DNA from: Bacilli bacterium
GTDB taxonomy: Bacteria; Bacillota_I; Bacilli_A; RF39; UBA660
Reading direction: 5' to 3'
NCBI GenBank assembly: GCA_017409785.1
Contig: JAFQSD010000002.1
Span: forward strand, 412,597 to 476,596
DNA: 64,000 nucleotides
Positions 48,411 through 56,960 of this stretch are shown one piece after another; position 1 is the first letter of the stretch; every line of letters starts with the position of its first letter. Both the position numbers and the translations under genes were made by a program. The notes below the pieces were generated by a model. That model had not been told where the DNA came from. It worked only from the letters and a program-made list of their open reading frames with translations, and made no database searches.

Positions 48411-49015
48411 AAAAGCTTTTATCCACAACTATTATACTTCTAATATACACAATGATATGTCATAAAATATATCTAGAATTTAAGATAGAAAAACCTAAAG
48501 AAGAACTAAAACAAGTGTTAAATAAATCAAACACAATACAAGAAACACAAACATTAAGTATTAAAACCACTATAGAAGAAACTCCAAAAATAAAATATAC
48601 TCCTCTTCCAGATACATCAATCGGAACATTAAAAATAAATAAAATTAATTTATTTAACAAAATATATCCTATAAATGATCCATTAAACAATATTGAAAAA
48701 AATGTCACAATATTAAATTATTCAAATGAACCATCTAATGATAATTCCATAATATTTATCGCAGCTCATTCTGGAACAGGTAAACTTGCTTTCTTCAAAA
48801 ACTTAAACAAACTAGAAATAAACGATATTATTGAATTAACTTATAAAAATAAATTATATACATACCAAATAAAAGATATTTGGGAAACAAAAAAAACAGG
48901 TAATATTTCTGTGGAAAAAGAAAATTCAAACCAACTTGTCCTAACCACCTGTAGTCCAACAAAAGATAACTATCAATTAATAATAAATTCTATTCTAATA
49001 AAAAAAGAGTCTTAA
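48404..49015 (+). CDS. sortase (class D-like) paired with the adhesin
   Basis: 203 residues: N-terminal helix (about 4-21), a Lys/Glu linker, then the sortase barrel starting IGTLKINKINLFNKIYPI. Catalytic His122 in AAHSGTG and Cys183 in LVLTTCSP are present. The third conserved residue, an Arg normally seven or eight residues after the Cys, appears as Gln191 in NYQLIINS. The protein should join the adhesin to the wall or to a lipid II-like acceptor. It overlaps the adhesin by 7 bases and uses AAAGGAAAT as ribosome site. Confidence 0.9.
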   Translation: MLKKLLSTTIILLIYTMICHKIYLEFKIEKPKEELKQVLNKSNTIQETQTLSIKTTIEETPKIKYTPLPDTSIGTLKINKINLFNKIYPINDPLNNIEKNVTILNYSNEPSNDNSIIFIAAHSGTGKLAFFKNLNKLEINDIIELTYKNKLYTYQIKDIWETKKTGNISVEKENSNQLVLTTCSPTKDNYQLIINSILIKKES

Positions 49016-49032
49016 TAGACTCTTATTTTTTT
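49001..49032. terminator. bidirectional terminator after the sortase gene
   Basis: AAAAAAGAGTCT-TAAT-AGACTCTTATTTTTTT. Confidence 0.85.
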
Positions 49033-50303
49033 AGTACTTCAATTGCTTTTTGTAATTGTAAATCATTTTCAAAAGTAGGATTTAAACAATACTCATCACT
49101 TTGATTAACTACTTCATCAGGAATAACTCCTTTTTCATTAATCCAGTCTCCTTTAGGAGTTAACCATTTTTGTGTAGTATATTTAATACTTGCACCACTT
49201 GATAATTCAACAGCTTTTTGAATTGTTCCCTTACCATAAGTGACACTTCCAACTATTGTAGAATTTTTATAATTATCTTTAAAACTAGCAGCTAATATTT
49301 CTGAAGCACTAGCACTTTCATGATTAACTAGTACAACAACAGGCATACTTTCTTTATCCGAATTATCAGCATAAATCTTAGTTGTTTTATCTTTAGTAAC
49401 AATCTTATATAAAACTGTTTTCTTATTAAAGAATAAATCTAAAATTTTATTAACTTGTCCTAGTTTTCCACCAGGATTATCTCTAACATCAATTATTAAT
49501 GAGTTAATATCTTTATTCTTTAAGTTCTTAAATGCCTTATTAAATTGATCATAAGTAGTTGCTGAAAAAGAATCAATTGCAATATAACCAATATTATTTT
49601 CATAAACTTCACTAGTTACCGAAGGAATTTCCACAACCGCTCTTTTAGCAGTAACAGTAATTTCTTCTTCATTTCTTTTAACAGTAATCTTTACTTTTGA
49701 CCCAACTTTTCCTTTTATTGAATTTGAAAGTTCATCTAAAGTTAACCCATTAACATCTTTACCATCAATTTTTATAATAATATCATCTATTTTTAATCCA
49801 GCATCTGCTGCAGGTGATTCATCTAAAACTTCAACAACTCTAAATATATTATCACACCATTCAACAGTAATACCTACTCCAACAAATGAACCATTAACAC
49901 TTTCTAAAAATGAATCTGTGTCATTACTATCCATATAAATTGAATAAGGATCATCTAAAATGCTTATCATTCCAGAAACTGCTGCATCTGCAAGTTCACC
50001 AGCATCAATATCTTCATAATAGTTTTCCAAGATTGCATCATATGTAGAAATAATTTCGCTTACTTCATCAGATACAGCCGTACCAAATGTTTTATCAGAA
50101 TTTAAAATACATCCAACAACTACACCAAATAAAATAGAAATAAGAATAATAACTATTACTTCAACTATATTAAAACCATTATCTCTTTCAACTATAACTT
50201 CACGTATATCATCATCTAATTCTTCTTTTTCAACAACTTTACGTTTCTTCTTAAAAATGAAAGGCTTTTTTTCAATGTTCTTACTTTTACTACTTTTCTT
50301 CAT
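49023..50303 (-). CDS. S41 family C-terminal processing protease (CtpA-like)
   Basis: 426 residues: a basic cytosolic start, one anchor helix (about 50-70), then PDZ (GVGITVEWCDNIFRVVEV, DIIIKIDGKDVNGL) and protease domains. The catalytic Ser is in NHESASASEILAAS and the Lys in GSVTYGKGTIQK; WLTPKGDWINEKGVIPDE closes the fold. It degrades or trims secreted and membrane proteins. Length and order match Bacillus CtpA/CtpB. Monocistronic. Confidence 0.95.
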   Translation of the reverse strand: MKKSSKSKNIEKKPFIFKKKRKVVEKEELDDDIREVIVERDNGFNIVEVIVIILISILFGVVVGCILNSDKTFGTAVSDEVSEIISTYDAILENYYEDIDAGELADAAVSGMISILDDPYSIYMDSNDTDSFLESVNGSFVGVGITVEWCDNIFRVVEVLDESPAADAGLKIDDIIIKIDGKDVNGLTLDELSNSIKGKVGSKVKITVKRNEEEITVTAKRAVVEIPSVTSEVYENNIGYIAIDSFSATTYDQFNKAFKNLKNKDINSLIIDVRDNPGGKLGQVNKILDLFFNKKTVLYKIVTKDKTTKIYADNSDKESMPVVVLVNHESASASEILAASFKDNYKNSTIVGSVTYGKGTIQKAVELSSGASIKYTTQKWLTPKGDWINEKGVIPDEVVNQSDEYCLNPTFENDLQLQKAIEVLKK

Positions 50304-50381
50304 AAGTTTTCAATCCTTTCTTATCTATAATTTATAATATCATAAACATAACTCTTTTAGAACAAAAAACTCAATATAAAA

Positions 50382-50406
50382 TAAAAAAAGACAATTACTT
50401 GTCTTT
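50382..50406 (-). terminator. terminator of the thioredoxin-like gene
   Basis: Minus strand AAAAGACAAGTAATTGTCTTTTTTT. Confidence 0.82.
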
Positions 50407-50949
50407 TCCTAAATATTCAAGAACTTCATCAAATCCTTCAACATATTTTTCTACTTTGCCATCTTTAAACTTAATAAGCGTAGGTCCTTTAATTAATAAA
50501 TCTTCAGCACTGTTTGGACTCTTATCAGAATCTTCACCAGTTATATATGGTTTATTAAAACCATTACTCATATCAACTGTATATAATCTATATTCTCCTG
50601 TATAAGAATAAGAATATATTTGCGATGCAAGTTCACTTAATTCTGTATCAGAAAAATCATAATAAACTACTACATATTCACTATCTTTCATATTAAAGCT
50701 TGAACCAGCTAATATTTCTTCATATTGAATAGCAGTTTCTTTTTCTTCTTCTTTATCACTACCTACAATAGCAATTGTCAATAAATAGAAAGCTCCTAAA
50801 ACAACTATAACAGCAAATAAAACTCTAAATAATTTTAATAGTTCATTTGAAGTACTTGATGTCATTTCATCTATCTTTTTATCAACAGCTTTTCTTTTAA
50901 CAGTTTCCTTTTTATTACTCTTTACATTTTTACTTTTACTTTTTGCCAT
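50395..50949 (-). CDS. membrane-anchored thioredoxin-fold protein without a CxxC
   Basis: 184 residues from MAKSKSKNVKSN at 50949 (GGTGATAAAA upstream). A long basic cytosolic start (1-40), one helix (about 40-62, LFRVLFAVIVVLGAFYLL), then an outside domain with strands YVVVYYDFSDTELSE, GEYRLYTVDMSN and GPTLIKFKDGKVEKYVEG. The last phrase is the cis-Pro segment and helix of thioredoxin folds. No cysteine lies in the domain, so it cannot be a redox enzyme. Function unknown; perhaps a structural or chaperone-like relative. Confidence 0.72.
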   Translation of the reverse strand: MAKSKSKNVKSNKKETVKRKAVDKKIDEMTSSTSNELLKLFRVLFAVIVVLGAFYLLTIAIVGSDKEEEKETAIQYEEILAGSSFNMKDSEYVVVYYDFSDTELSELASQIYSYSYTGEYRLYTVDMSNGFNKPYITGEDSDKSPNSAEDLLIKGPTLIKFKDGKVEKYVEGFDEVLEYLGKDK

Positions 50950-50999
50950 TTTTATCACCACGAATCAATTATAACATAAGTAAAATTAAGCGTAAAGCC

Positions 51000-51986
51000 T
51001 TATTTCATCGTAGGAATAGCACTAATACTTTGCGCAATTTCTATTAATTCATCTTTCCCCATAACATCACTAACTAGATAATATTCAATACCTCCGCTCG
51101 TCCATGATAAAGAATTATCCGTAACCACACCTAAAGTATCCATTAACATATATGGTTCACCATAAGTAGGAATTACAGTAAACTCTTCCATTACATTAGC
51201 AGTTTCTTCTACTAATAAAAATGGTTTATCTCCACTAAATGTCATAATAATTCTTTCCCCATTATCAGTTTCAACTCTTTCACTATTAGTTAAAGACGTA
51301 TTAACAGGTACAAATAATGGATAAATAGAATCATCTAAATTAGAACTTTCCACAACCTCATTATCATCAAATGTTCTCATTATTGTCTCAAGTTCAAAAT
51401 AATCATCTTTGAACGTTGGAGAATAATCTATCCTATCTACATTAAGTTCCATCTTAACTGAATCATTTGAATCATATACTTTAACATTTTTAATATTAAG
51501 TTTTTTATCAATAGTAATTTTTTGATTCACTAACATCTTATTATTTGGATAATTAACCTTAGTAATAAAAGTATAATTATCATCATTTTCACTAAACTTA
51601 ACTTCTTCATCATTATTTATATCATTTAACAATGCCTTTATTAAATATATTTGTGAATTATCATATGGCCAATCACTTTGAAATTTAAAACTCTTATTCA
51701 AAGCAGGAGTTAAAATATAAACTCCATCGTCATTTTTTAAAATAATTTGTGAATGACCATTAGCCATATTAGTAAGACTAACCTTATAATAATGATCTTT
51801 CTTATAACTAACTTCAACTTCGTAATTATATAAATCATCATTATTAGATATAGCTAAATCTCCTTCTAATATATAACTATTCTTAGTTTTCTTCTCAATC
51901 TCTTTAACAATATCCTTATCACTATACTTACCACATCCAGTAATAAACAATATAAAAACACCCAAACAAATAATTAATTTTTTCAT
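51000..51986 (-). CDS. LolA-like lipoprotein (YdcC/GerS-related)
   Basis: 328 residues with a lipoprotein signal MKKLIICLGVFILFITGC (Cys18). The mature part is a half-barrel with GVYILTPALNKSFKFQSDWPY, QKITIDKKLNIKNVKVYDSN, LNVDRIDYSPTFKDDYFEL, which is the LolA/YdcC pattern seen in Firmicutes lipoproteins. A second part (about 225-328) includes LSWTSGGIEYYLVSDVMGKDELIEIAQSI, a DUF4367-like end. In Clostridia relatives act in spore cortex modification; no such partner is seen here. It lies just downstream of cdaR but beyond a terminator. Confidence 0.8.
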   Translation of the reverse strand: MKKLIICLGVFILFITGCGKYSDKDIVKEIEKKTKNSYILEGDLAISNNDDLYNYEVEVSYKKDHYYKVSLTNMANGHSQIILKNDDGVYILTPALNKSFKFQSDWPYDNSQIYLIKALLNDINNDEEVKFSENDDNYTFITKVNYPNNKMLVNQKITIDKKLNIKNVKVYDSNDSVKMELNVDRIDYSPTFKDDYFELETIMRTFDDNEVVESSNLDDSIYPLFVPVNTSLTNSERVETDNGERIIMTFSGDKPFLLVEETANVMEEFTVIPTYGEPYMLMDTLGVVTDNSLSWTSGGIEYYLVSDVMGKDELIEIAQSISAIPTMK

Positions 51987-52036
51987 AGTTCACCCCATTT
52001 ATACTAAATTATATTTAGAGATAAACTATTTATTAC

Positions 52037-52065
52037 AAAAAAAGAAATAGTTTTTAAACTATTTC
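52037..52065 (-). terminator. terminator of cdaA-cdaR
   Basis: Minus strand AGAAATAGTTT-AAAA-ACTATTTCTTTTTTT. Confidence 0.85.
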
Positions 52066-53417
52066 TCTGTAATAACAATCTTAACTTTCTTAGTCTTAGA
52101 TTCATAATTTAATTTCAAGTCATCACCAGAAACCTTAACTTCAACTTCATGTGTACCTACACCATAATCTTTTAAATCAATATATGGTTTAATTGAAGAA
52201 GCTTCAACGTTCTTAACAACATCGCTACTTCCAGATACAACAACAGTTACTTGTCTATCAGCATCTGTTAAAGCTTGAACTTTATAATTATTACCTAAAT
52301 TCTTAAATTGAATTGAAATATTTTCAAATTCTTTAGTAATTGAATCATCTAATGTAAGTTTAATTGTTAATGTCTTAGTACTTAATTCTGTAATACCAGC
52401 AGGTTTCTTAAGAGTAACATGATATTCTTTATCTTTAGTTAATCCCTTAGTATCAATTTCTACTTCAAGTTGATCAATTTCATCAACTGCAGCTTGTTCA
52501 CCGTAAACAGTAACTAATGTAGTACTTAATACCATAGACTTAATTGACTTACCAAATGCTAATTCTCCCTTAGGAACAACTTTAACAGGTACTTCTTTAC
52601 TTGGAGAAGTAATTGTTAATTTAGCCGTTACAGTCTTAGGAACAATCTCAATACCATCTAAAATCTTACCATCAGTATCATAAGCTACAAGTGGAACTGC
52701 TTTTAAATCAATTTCTCCAGCTTTTGGATTTGGAATTTCATTAACATCAACTAGTGCTTTAACAGAAGCAACTTGTTTTAACTTATAGTCTGCTCCTTTA
52801 ATAATAACATCAGTTCTATCTAATTCTACATTACTAATATATAACTTTTTGTCTAAATTATCTTTATGTAAAATATCATATGTTAATGACTTAGTATCAC
52901 TAACTTTTTCATAAATAGTAACAGTAACATTTTCAGGATCTAACTTATAATCTAAAGACTTAAGTCTTTGTGTATACTTTAATGTTACTTTATGATTTCC
53001 AGGTTTTAAACCTGTTAAATCTACTGATACACCTTTAGATGGAGATTGTTTTGCTAAGAAGATATGTCTTCTTTGTCCAACTAAAGTAATATCTACTGTT
53101 TCAGGTAATCCCTCAACAACATATAATTCTTCATTATATACAGCTGTTACTTGTTGATCAGATAAAATTTCAGCATATTGATCAATCATAATATTTGATT
53201 CTTTATCAATCCATACAAATATAGCAAACGCTAAAACCATACTAATTACAAGTAATGTTGATTTCTTACCAGCAAATCTATCAATGCTCTTTGAATTATC
53301 TTTAAAGAAATTCATAATTATTAAGATGAGTTTTGTTATAGGAGTTATAACCCATTTATCAAAGAATAAACCAATATGATGGAATAATCTTCCAATCTTT
53401 CTAAATATCTTCTTCAT
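52059..53417 (-). CDS. cdaR: CdaR-type regulator of diadenylate cyclase (YbbR repeats)
   Basis: 452 residues (B. subtilis CdaR 483). N-terminal amphipathic and hydrophobic segments (one helix about 52-70), then about four YbbR repeats outside the membrane (for example GLPETVDITLVGQRR, KGVSVDLTGLKPGNHKVTLKY and IKPYIDLKDYGVGTHEVEVKV). It binds and controls CdaA through the membrane. It overlaps cdaA by 17 bases, the standard arrangement. The usual third partner, glmM, is not downstream here. Confidence 0.94.
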   Translation of the reverse strand: MKKIFRKIGRLFHHIGLFFDKWVITPITKLILIIMNFFKDNSKSIDRFAGKKSTLLVISMVLAFAIFVWIDKESNIMIDQYAEILSDQQVTAVYNEELYVVEGLPETVDITLVGQRRHIFLAKQSPSKGVSVDLTGLKPGNHKVTLKYTQRLKSLDYKLDPENVTVTIYEKVSDTKSLTYDILHKDNLDKKLYISNVELDRTDVIIKGADYKLKQVASVKALVDVNEIPNPKAGEIDLKAVPLVAYDTDGKILDGIEIVPKTVTAKLTITSPSKEVPVKVVPKGELAFGKSIKSMVLSTTLVTVYGEQAAVDEIDQLEVEIDTKGLTKDKEYHVTLKKPAGITELSTKTLTIKLTLDDSITKEFENISIQFKNLGNNYKVQALTDADRQVTVVVSGSSDVVKNVEASSIKPYIDLKDYGVGTHEVEVKVSGDDLKLNYESKTKKVKIVITEK

Positions 53418-54228
53418 AAGCTTCTTCCTCTACTTCATCTTCAAATTCAATATCTTGTTTTGGTTTTAACTCATCTATTAACATCATTCTAACATCATCA
53501 AGTGTTAGGTTATATAACATTTCTCCCTTAAGTGCAATTGACACTCTACCAGTTTCTTCAGAAACTACTATACATATAGCATCAGTCTCTTCAGCAAGAC
53601 CAAGTGCAGCTCTATGTCTAGTACCTAATCTCTTATTTAATTTAGGACTATTACTTGTAGGGAATACTGCTCCAGCACAAGTAATTCTATCTCCTTGAAT
53701 AATTACTCCACCATCATGTAATGGATTACCTTCATAGAAAATAGCAATTAATAATTCACTAGTTAAATCAGCATATAATTTTTTTGCTTTATCAATATAA
53801 TTTCCAAGACTTATATCTCTTTCAATTACAATTAAAGCTCCAATTCTTTCTTTTCTTAAGTAATCAATAGCATTAATCATTTCATAAACCATACGTTCAC
53901 GTTCATCAACAGTTAATACTTTATGTCTACCTAACAATTGAGTACGTCCTAATTGTTCAAGAATAGTTCTAATTTCAGGTTGAAATATAACTATTAATGC
54001 AATTGGTCCCCATTGAAGAATATAATCTAATAAAACTCCAATAGTAACAAATCCAAATATATCACTAACAACATATAAAAGAACTATAAATACAATTCCT
54101 TTAAAAATTAATGATAACTTAATATTATTCTTAATATTTTTAAGAATATAATAAATAACAAACCATACTAATAAAACATCAACAAAGTCTCTTAGTATAG
54201 ATAAAATATCCGTAACAGTTATTGACAT
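53401..54228 (-). CDS. cdaA: diadenylate cyclase CdaA
   Basis: 275 residues (family about 273). Three N-terminal helices followed by a cytosolic DAC domain with DGGVIIQGDRI and GTRHRAALGLAEETDAICIVVSEETG, the DGA-like and RHR catalytic motifs. It condenses two ATP into c-di-AMP, controlling potassium and osmotic balance and wall homeostasis. AAAGGAGAGGATGTA precedes the ATG. Confidence 0.97.
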   Translation of the reverse strand: MSITVTDILSILRDFVDVLLVWFVIYYILKNIKNNIKLSLIFKGIVFIVLLYVVSDIFGFVTIGVLLDYILQWGPIALIVIFQPEIRTILEQLGRTQLLGRHKVLTVDERERMVYEMINAIDYLRKERIGALIVIERDISLGNYIDKAKKLYADLTSELLIAIFYEGNPLHDGGVIIQGDRITCAGAVFPTSNSPKLNKRLGTRHRAALGLAEETDAICIVVSEETGRVSIALKGEMLYNLTLDDVRMMLIDELKPKQDIEFEDEVEEEAYEEDI

Positions 54229-54290
54229 TACATCCTCTCCTTTTAAAAACGTTATAATCTAGTATACAGAAATTTACTTAAATAGTAAAG

Positions 54291-54602
54291 TTATTGACCA
54301 GGATTTACACCAGGTTGTATAGTATCAGCAACCTCAGCCATAGGTGCAACTACATCTTGCTCCAAAGCAGTAACTCCCGCAACTGGTGCATCTGTTCCAA
54401 CAGTTAATGCTGAAGCATCTACAGTATCTCCAGCAATTGCAGCATGAGTTTCATCATATAATTTCTTAGCTTCTTGATTTTTTAGATATCTTTCACCTAA
54501 ATATCCTATACAAGAACAAATTAATATCCCACAAAGAATTGCTATAACAATATACAATGGACCATCTAAAGTATCTCTAAAAAAAGATATGAAAATATCC
54601 AT
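54291..54602 (-). CDS. small membrane protein with Ala/Val-rich disordered tail
   Basis: 103 residues from MDIFISFFRDTLDG at 54602, with AGGAG nine bases upstream. One helix (about 17-37, LYIVIAILCGILICSCIGYLG) then a short helix KNQEAKKLYDETHAAIAGD and a flexible tail rich in Ala, Val, Pro. No family recognised. It lies between cdaA and a DUF378 gene and has its own promoter. No terminator is evident after it, so it may extend into cdaA-cdaR transcription. Confidence 0.75.
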   Translation of the reverse strand: MDIFISFFRDTLDGPLYIVIAILCGILICSCIGYLGERYLKNQEAKKLYDETHAAIAGDTVDASALTVGTDAPVAGVTALEQDVVAPMAEVADTIQPGVNPGQ

Positions 54603-54628
54603 ATATATCAACTCCTATTCTATTATCT

Positions 54629-54657
54629 ATAATAACATTTATAAGAAAATTTATCAA
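54629..54657 (-). promoter_or_regulatory. promoter of the small membrane protein
   Basis: Minus strand TTGATA (54657-54652), 17 bp spacer ending TGT, TATTAT (54634-54629). Confidence 0.7.
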
Positions 54658-54681
54658 CCTTACAAAACAAAAAAGCCATAA

Positions 54682-54702
54682 AAAAAAGACCTAAGTCTTT
54701 TC
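54682..54702 (-). terminator. terminator of the DUF378 gene
   Basis: Minus strand AAAAGACTTAGGTCTTTTTTT. Confidence 0.75.
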
Positions 54703-54906
54703 CTATTTAGTTGGCTCAAGATGATTAAATAAAATCCCAATATTTACAAGACCACAAACACCTACAAGTGTATAAATAATTCTTGAAAATAAAGTAGCTT
54801 CACCAAATATCATAGCAACTAAATCAAAGTCTAATAAACCGATTAATCCCCAGTTTACTGCTCCAATTATAGTTATAACTAATAAAACTTTTTGTAATGT
54901 TTCCAT
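54703..54906 (-). CDS. DUF378 small membrane protein
   Basis: 67 residues: two helices with the family's IIGAVNWGLIGLLDFDLVAMIFG and RIIYTLVGVCGLVNIG. The length (about 65-75) fits. Function unknown; found singly in many Firmicutes. AGGAGGAATAATTT precedes the ATG. Confidence 0.92.
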   Translation of the reverse strand: METLQKVLLVITIIGAVNWGLIGLLDFDLVAMIFGEATLFSRIIYTLVGVCGLVNIGILFNHLEPTK

Positions 54907-54980
54907 AAATTATTCCTCCTACAAATATAATTAACCAAATTTTACAATTTATACCCAACAAACAAATAATTTATTATTTA

Positions 54981-54989
54981 TGATATAAT
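54981..54989 (+). promoter_or_regulatory. extended -10 promoter of the 2H-Nudix gene
   Basis: TGATATAAT, 22 bases before the ATG at 55012. Confidence 0.6.
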
Positions 54990-55011
54990 CAAATAGAAAA
55001 AGGAGATAATT

Positions 55012-55980
55012 ATGGTACATTACGAAGGAATATTTTTTGATAAAAAAACACAAGATTTAATAATCTCATTAGATAAAAATAAATTACCTATCTTAAATGA
55101 TGAAATACATTGTACATTTAAATCAAAACCAACAACAAATGAATTGTTTGACGAAATAATAGGACAAGAAATAGAAATAGAATTAGTTGGATACGGAAGT
55201 GATGGTAAAAACAGTGGCTTTGAAATTAAAATACCAGATGAATATAAAAAATATTACATAAATTATGAAGAAGAAGATCCAAGCAAATTAAAAAAATTAC
55301 ATATAACTACTTCAATATCAGAAGATTCAAAAGCATATCTAACAAAGAATCTAAAATTTATTCCGTTAGAAAAACCAATTAAAGTTACAGGAAAATTTGG
55401 TTATTGGATAAAGGAAGAAGATGAAACAGAATATTTAACATATGAAAAACAACAAGATAACCTCCCAAAATATATAAAAATTAATAGAGATAATTTAGTA
55501 AAAGATGACACATGGCAAACTTTTAGAAAAGTTCGCGCTATTATAGAAAATAATAATACATTTGCCATAACTGAAGAAGGAGGAAAACTAATCTTTCCTG
55601 GAGGAAAATGTGATAAAGACGAAGACTTTCATGATGCTATAGGAAGAGAATTAAGAGAAGAAACTGGAATAACTTTCCAAAAAGAAGATTTAAATTTTAT
55701 TTTAAAATTAGAAACTTTTTATTCAGATTTTTTTGACTACAGATCACAATCACTAAAACCACGCCATACAATAACCTATTACTATTATGTAAAAACATCA
55801 GATAATATAAACAAAAATAATCAATCCTTAACAGTTGAAGAAATAAAAGAAAACTTTAAAATAGACTTTATTTCAAGAGAAGAACTAATAAAACAACTTA
55901 GTATAGATCATTCAAATGTACAAAATGGTAAATTCTTCGATGAAGAAAATCAAATTATTTTAGAAAACTTTATCCAATAA
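55012..55980 (+). CDS. fusion of a 2H-phosphoesterase-like domain and a Nudix hydrolase
   Basis: 322 residues, AAAGGAGATAATT before the ATG. Residues about 1-130 carry two H-x-T motifs, HCTF (33-36) and HITT (97-100), plus VGYGSDGKNSGFEIKI. This resembles 2H/RNA-ligase-like proteins that hydrolyse cyclic phosphates. Residues about 150-320 are a Nudix domain with a complete box: G198, E204, then RELREETGI (212-220). Nudix enzymes cut nucleoside diphosphates linked to another group (ADP-ribose, NAD, capped RNA). The fusion suggests two successive steps on one nucleotide or RNA-end substrate; that link is inference. Confidence 0.85.
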   Translation: MVHYEGIFFDKKTQDLIISLDKNKLPILNDEIHCTFKSKPTTNELFDEIIGQEIEIELVGYGSDGKNSGFEIKIPDEYKKYYINYEEEDPSKLKKLHITTSISEDSKAYLTKNLKFIPLEKPIKVTGKFGYWIKEEDETEYLTYEKQQDNLPKYIKINRDNLVKDDTWQTFRKVRAIIENNNTFAITEEGGKLIFPGGKCDKDEDFHDAIGRELREETGITFQKEDLNFILKLETFYSDFFDYRSQSLKPRHTITYYYYVKTSDNINKNNQSLTVEEIKENFKIDFISREELIKQLSIDHSNVQNGKFFDEENQIILENFIQ

Positions 55981-56012
55981 AAAATACTAGCTATCTAGTA
56001 TTTTTATTTTTT
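55980..56012. terminator. bidirectional terminator after the 2H-Nudix gene
   Basis: AAAAAATACTAG-CTAT-CTAGTATTTTTATTTTTT. Confidence 0.85.
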
Positions 56013-56869
56013 AATAAATCTATAAAAGCCTTAACTCTATAAGAAGGAACACTATTTTTTAATAATGTATAACCAAGTTGTCTTATTGGAAGTTTTAAAT
56101 CAACATCAACAGGAAATAATTTATTATTTTCCAAATATTCACTAACATATTCCTTAGTAACTACACCAACTCCCATTCCTGCCCTAGTAAGTTCAGTAAC
56201 CAATCTATGACTTACAACTTCCATATAAGGATTAAATTTAATACCTTTTTCTTTAATAAATTCATTAAATGCATTTCTAGAAATAGATGGTGCAGTTTGA
56301 ATAATAATCTTTTCATTAAATAACTCATCAACACTTAATTTTAATTTTTTACTACTAACAAAAATATCACTAATATCACAAATAACATTAAATTCTAAAT
56401 CCTTATCAGAATTCATACTATTACTTCCAATAACAATATCTACATTACCATTTCTAAGTTCCTTTAATAAAACATCTGTAAGTAAATTAACTATCTTAAT
56501 TTCAACATTAGGATATAATTCATGAAATTTATTTAAATAAGGCATTAAGAAATGTTCTGTAACAGATGTAGATGCTCCAATCTTTAAAACACCTGCATTT
56601 AATTGTTTTAATGAAGTAACCTTATTATGTCCATTAATAAAATAATTCATTCCCTCTTTTACATACTTATAAAGTTCTTCACCCTCATCAGTAAGTAAAA
56701 CGCCCTTTTTAGTTCTAACAAATAAAGTTACTCCTAATTGTCCCTCTAACATTCTAATTGATTGTGTAACAGCAGGCTGACTAATTAATAATTCCTCAGC
56801 ACCTTTAGAAATACTCTTATTATTAGCAACAACATAAAAAACTTTATATAATTCAAAATTTACATCCAT
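55991..56869 (-). CDS. LysR-family transcriptional regulator
   Basis: 292 residues from MDVNFELYKVFYVV at 56869 (GGGGAGATTATATT upstream). The winged helix-turn-helix is residues about 1-60 (SISKGAEELLISQPAVTQSIRMLEGQLGVTLFVR). The substrate-binding domain begins LKIGASTSVTEHFLMPYL. Most like CysB/CynR-type members. It is divergent from coaB with an inverted repeat between them, so it may govern itself and coaB. Its ligand is unknown. Confidence 0.94.
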   Translation of the reverse strand: MDVNFELYKVFYVVANNKSISKGAEELLISQPAVTQSIRMLEGQLGVTLFVRTKKGVLLTDEGEELYKYVKEGMNYFINGHNKVTSLKQLNAGVLKIGASTSVTEHFLMPYLNKFHELYPNVEIKIVNLLTDVLLKELRNGNVDIVIGSNSMNSDKDLEFNVICDISDIFVSSKKLKLSVDELFNEKIIIQTAPSISRNAFNEFIKEKGIKFNPYMEVVSHRLVTELTRAGMGVGVVTKEYVSEYLENNKLFPVDVDLKLPIRQLGYTLLKNSVPSYRVKAFIDLLKNKNTR

Positions 56870-56894
56870 AATATAATCTCCCCTTATATTTAAC

Positions 56895-56918
56895 ATAAGT
56901 TATATATATTATACTTAT
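56895..56918. promoter_or_regulatory. inverted repeat in the lysR-coaB gap, candidate LysR site
   Basis: ATAAGT at 56895-56900 and ACTTAT at 56913-56918 with 12 AT bases between, a LysR-box-like layout. It overlaps the AT-rich region where both promoters must lie. Confidence 0.5.
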
Positions 56919-56960
56919 ATCACAAATACGCGTAAAATACAAAGTGAAAGGAGAGATAAT

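Noticed and set aside
48460-48708. Minus-strand frame opposite the sortase
   Set aside because: Antisense shadow; the sortase frame has catalytic motifs.
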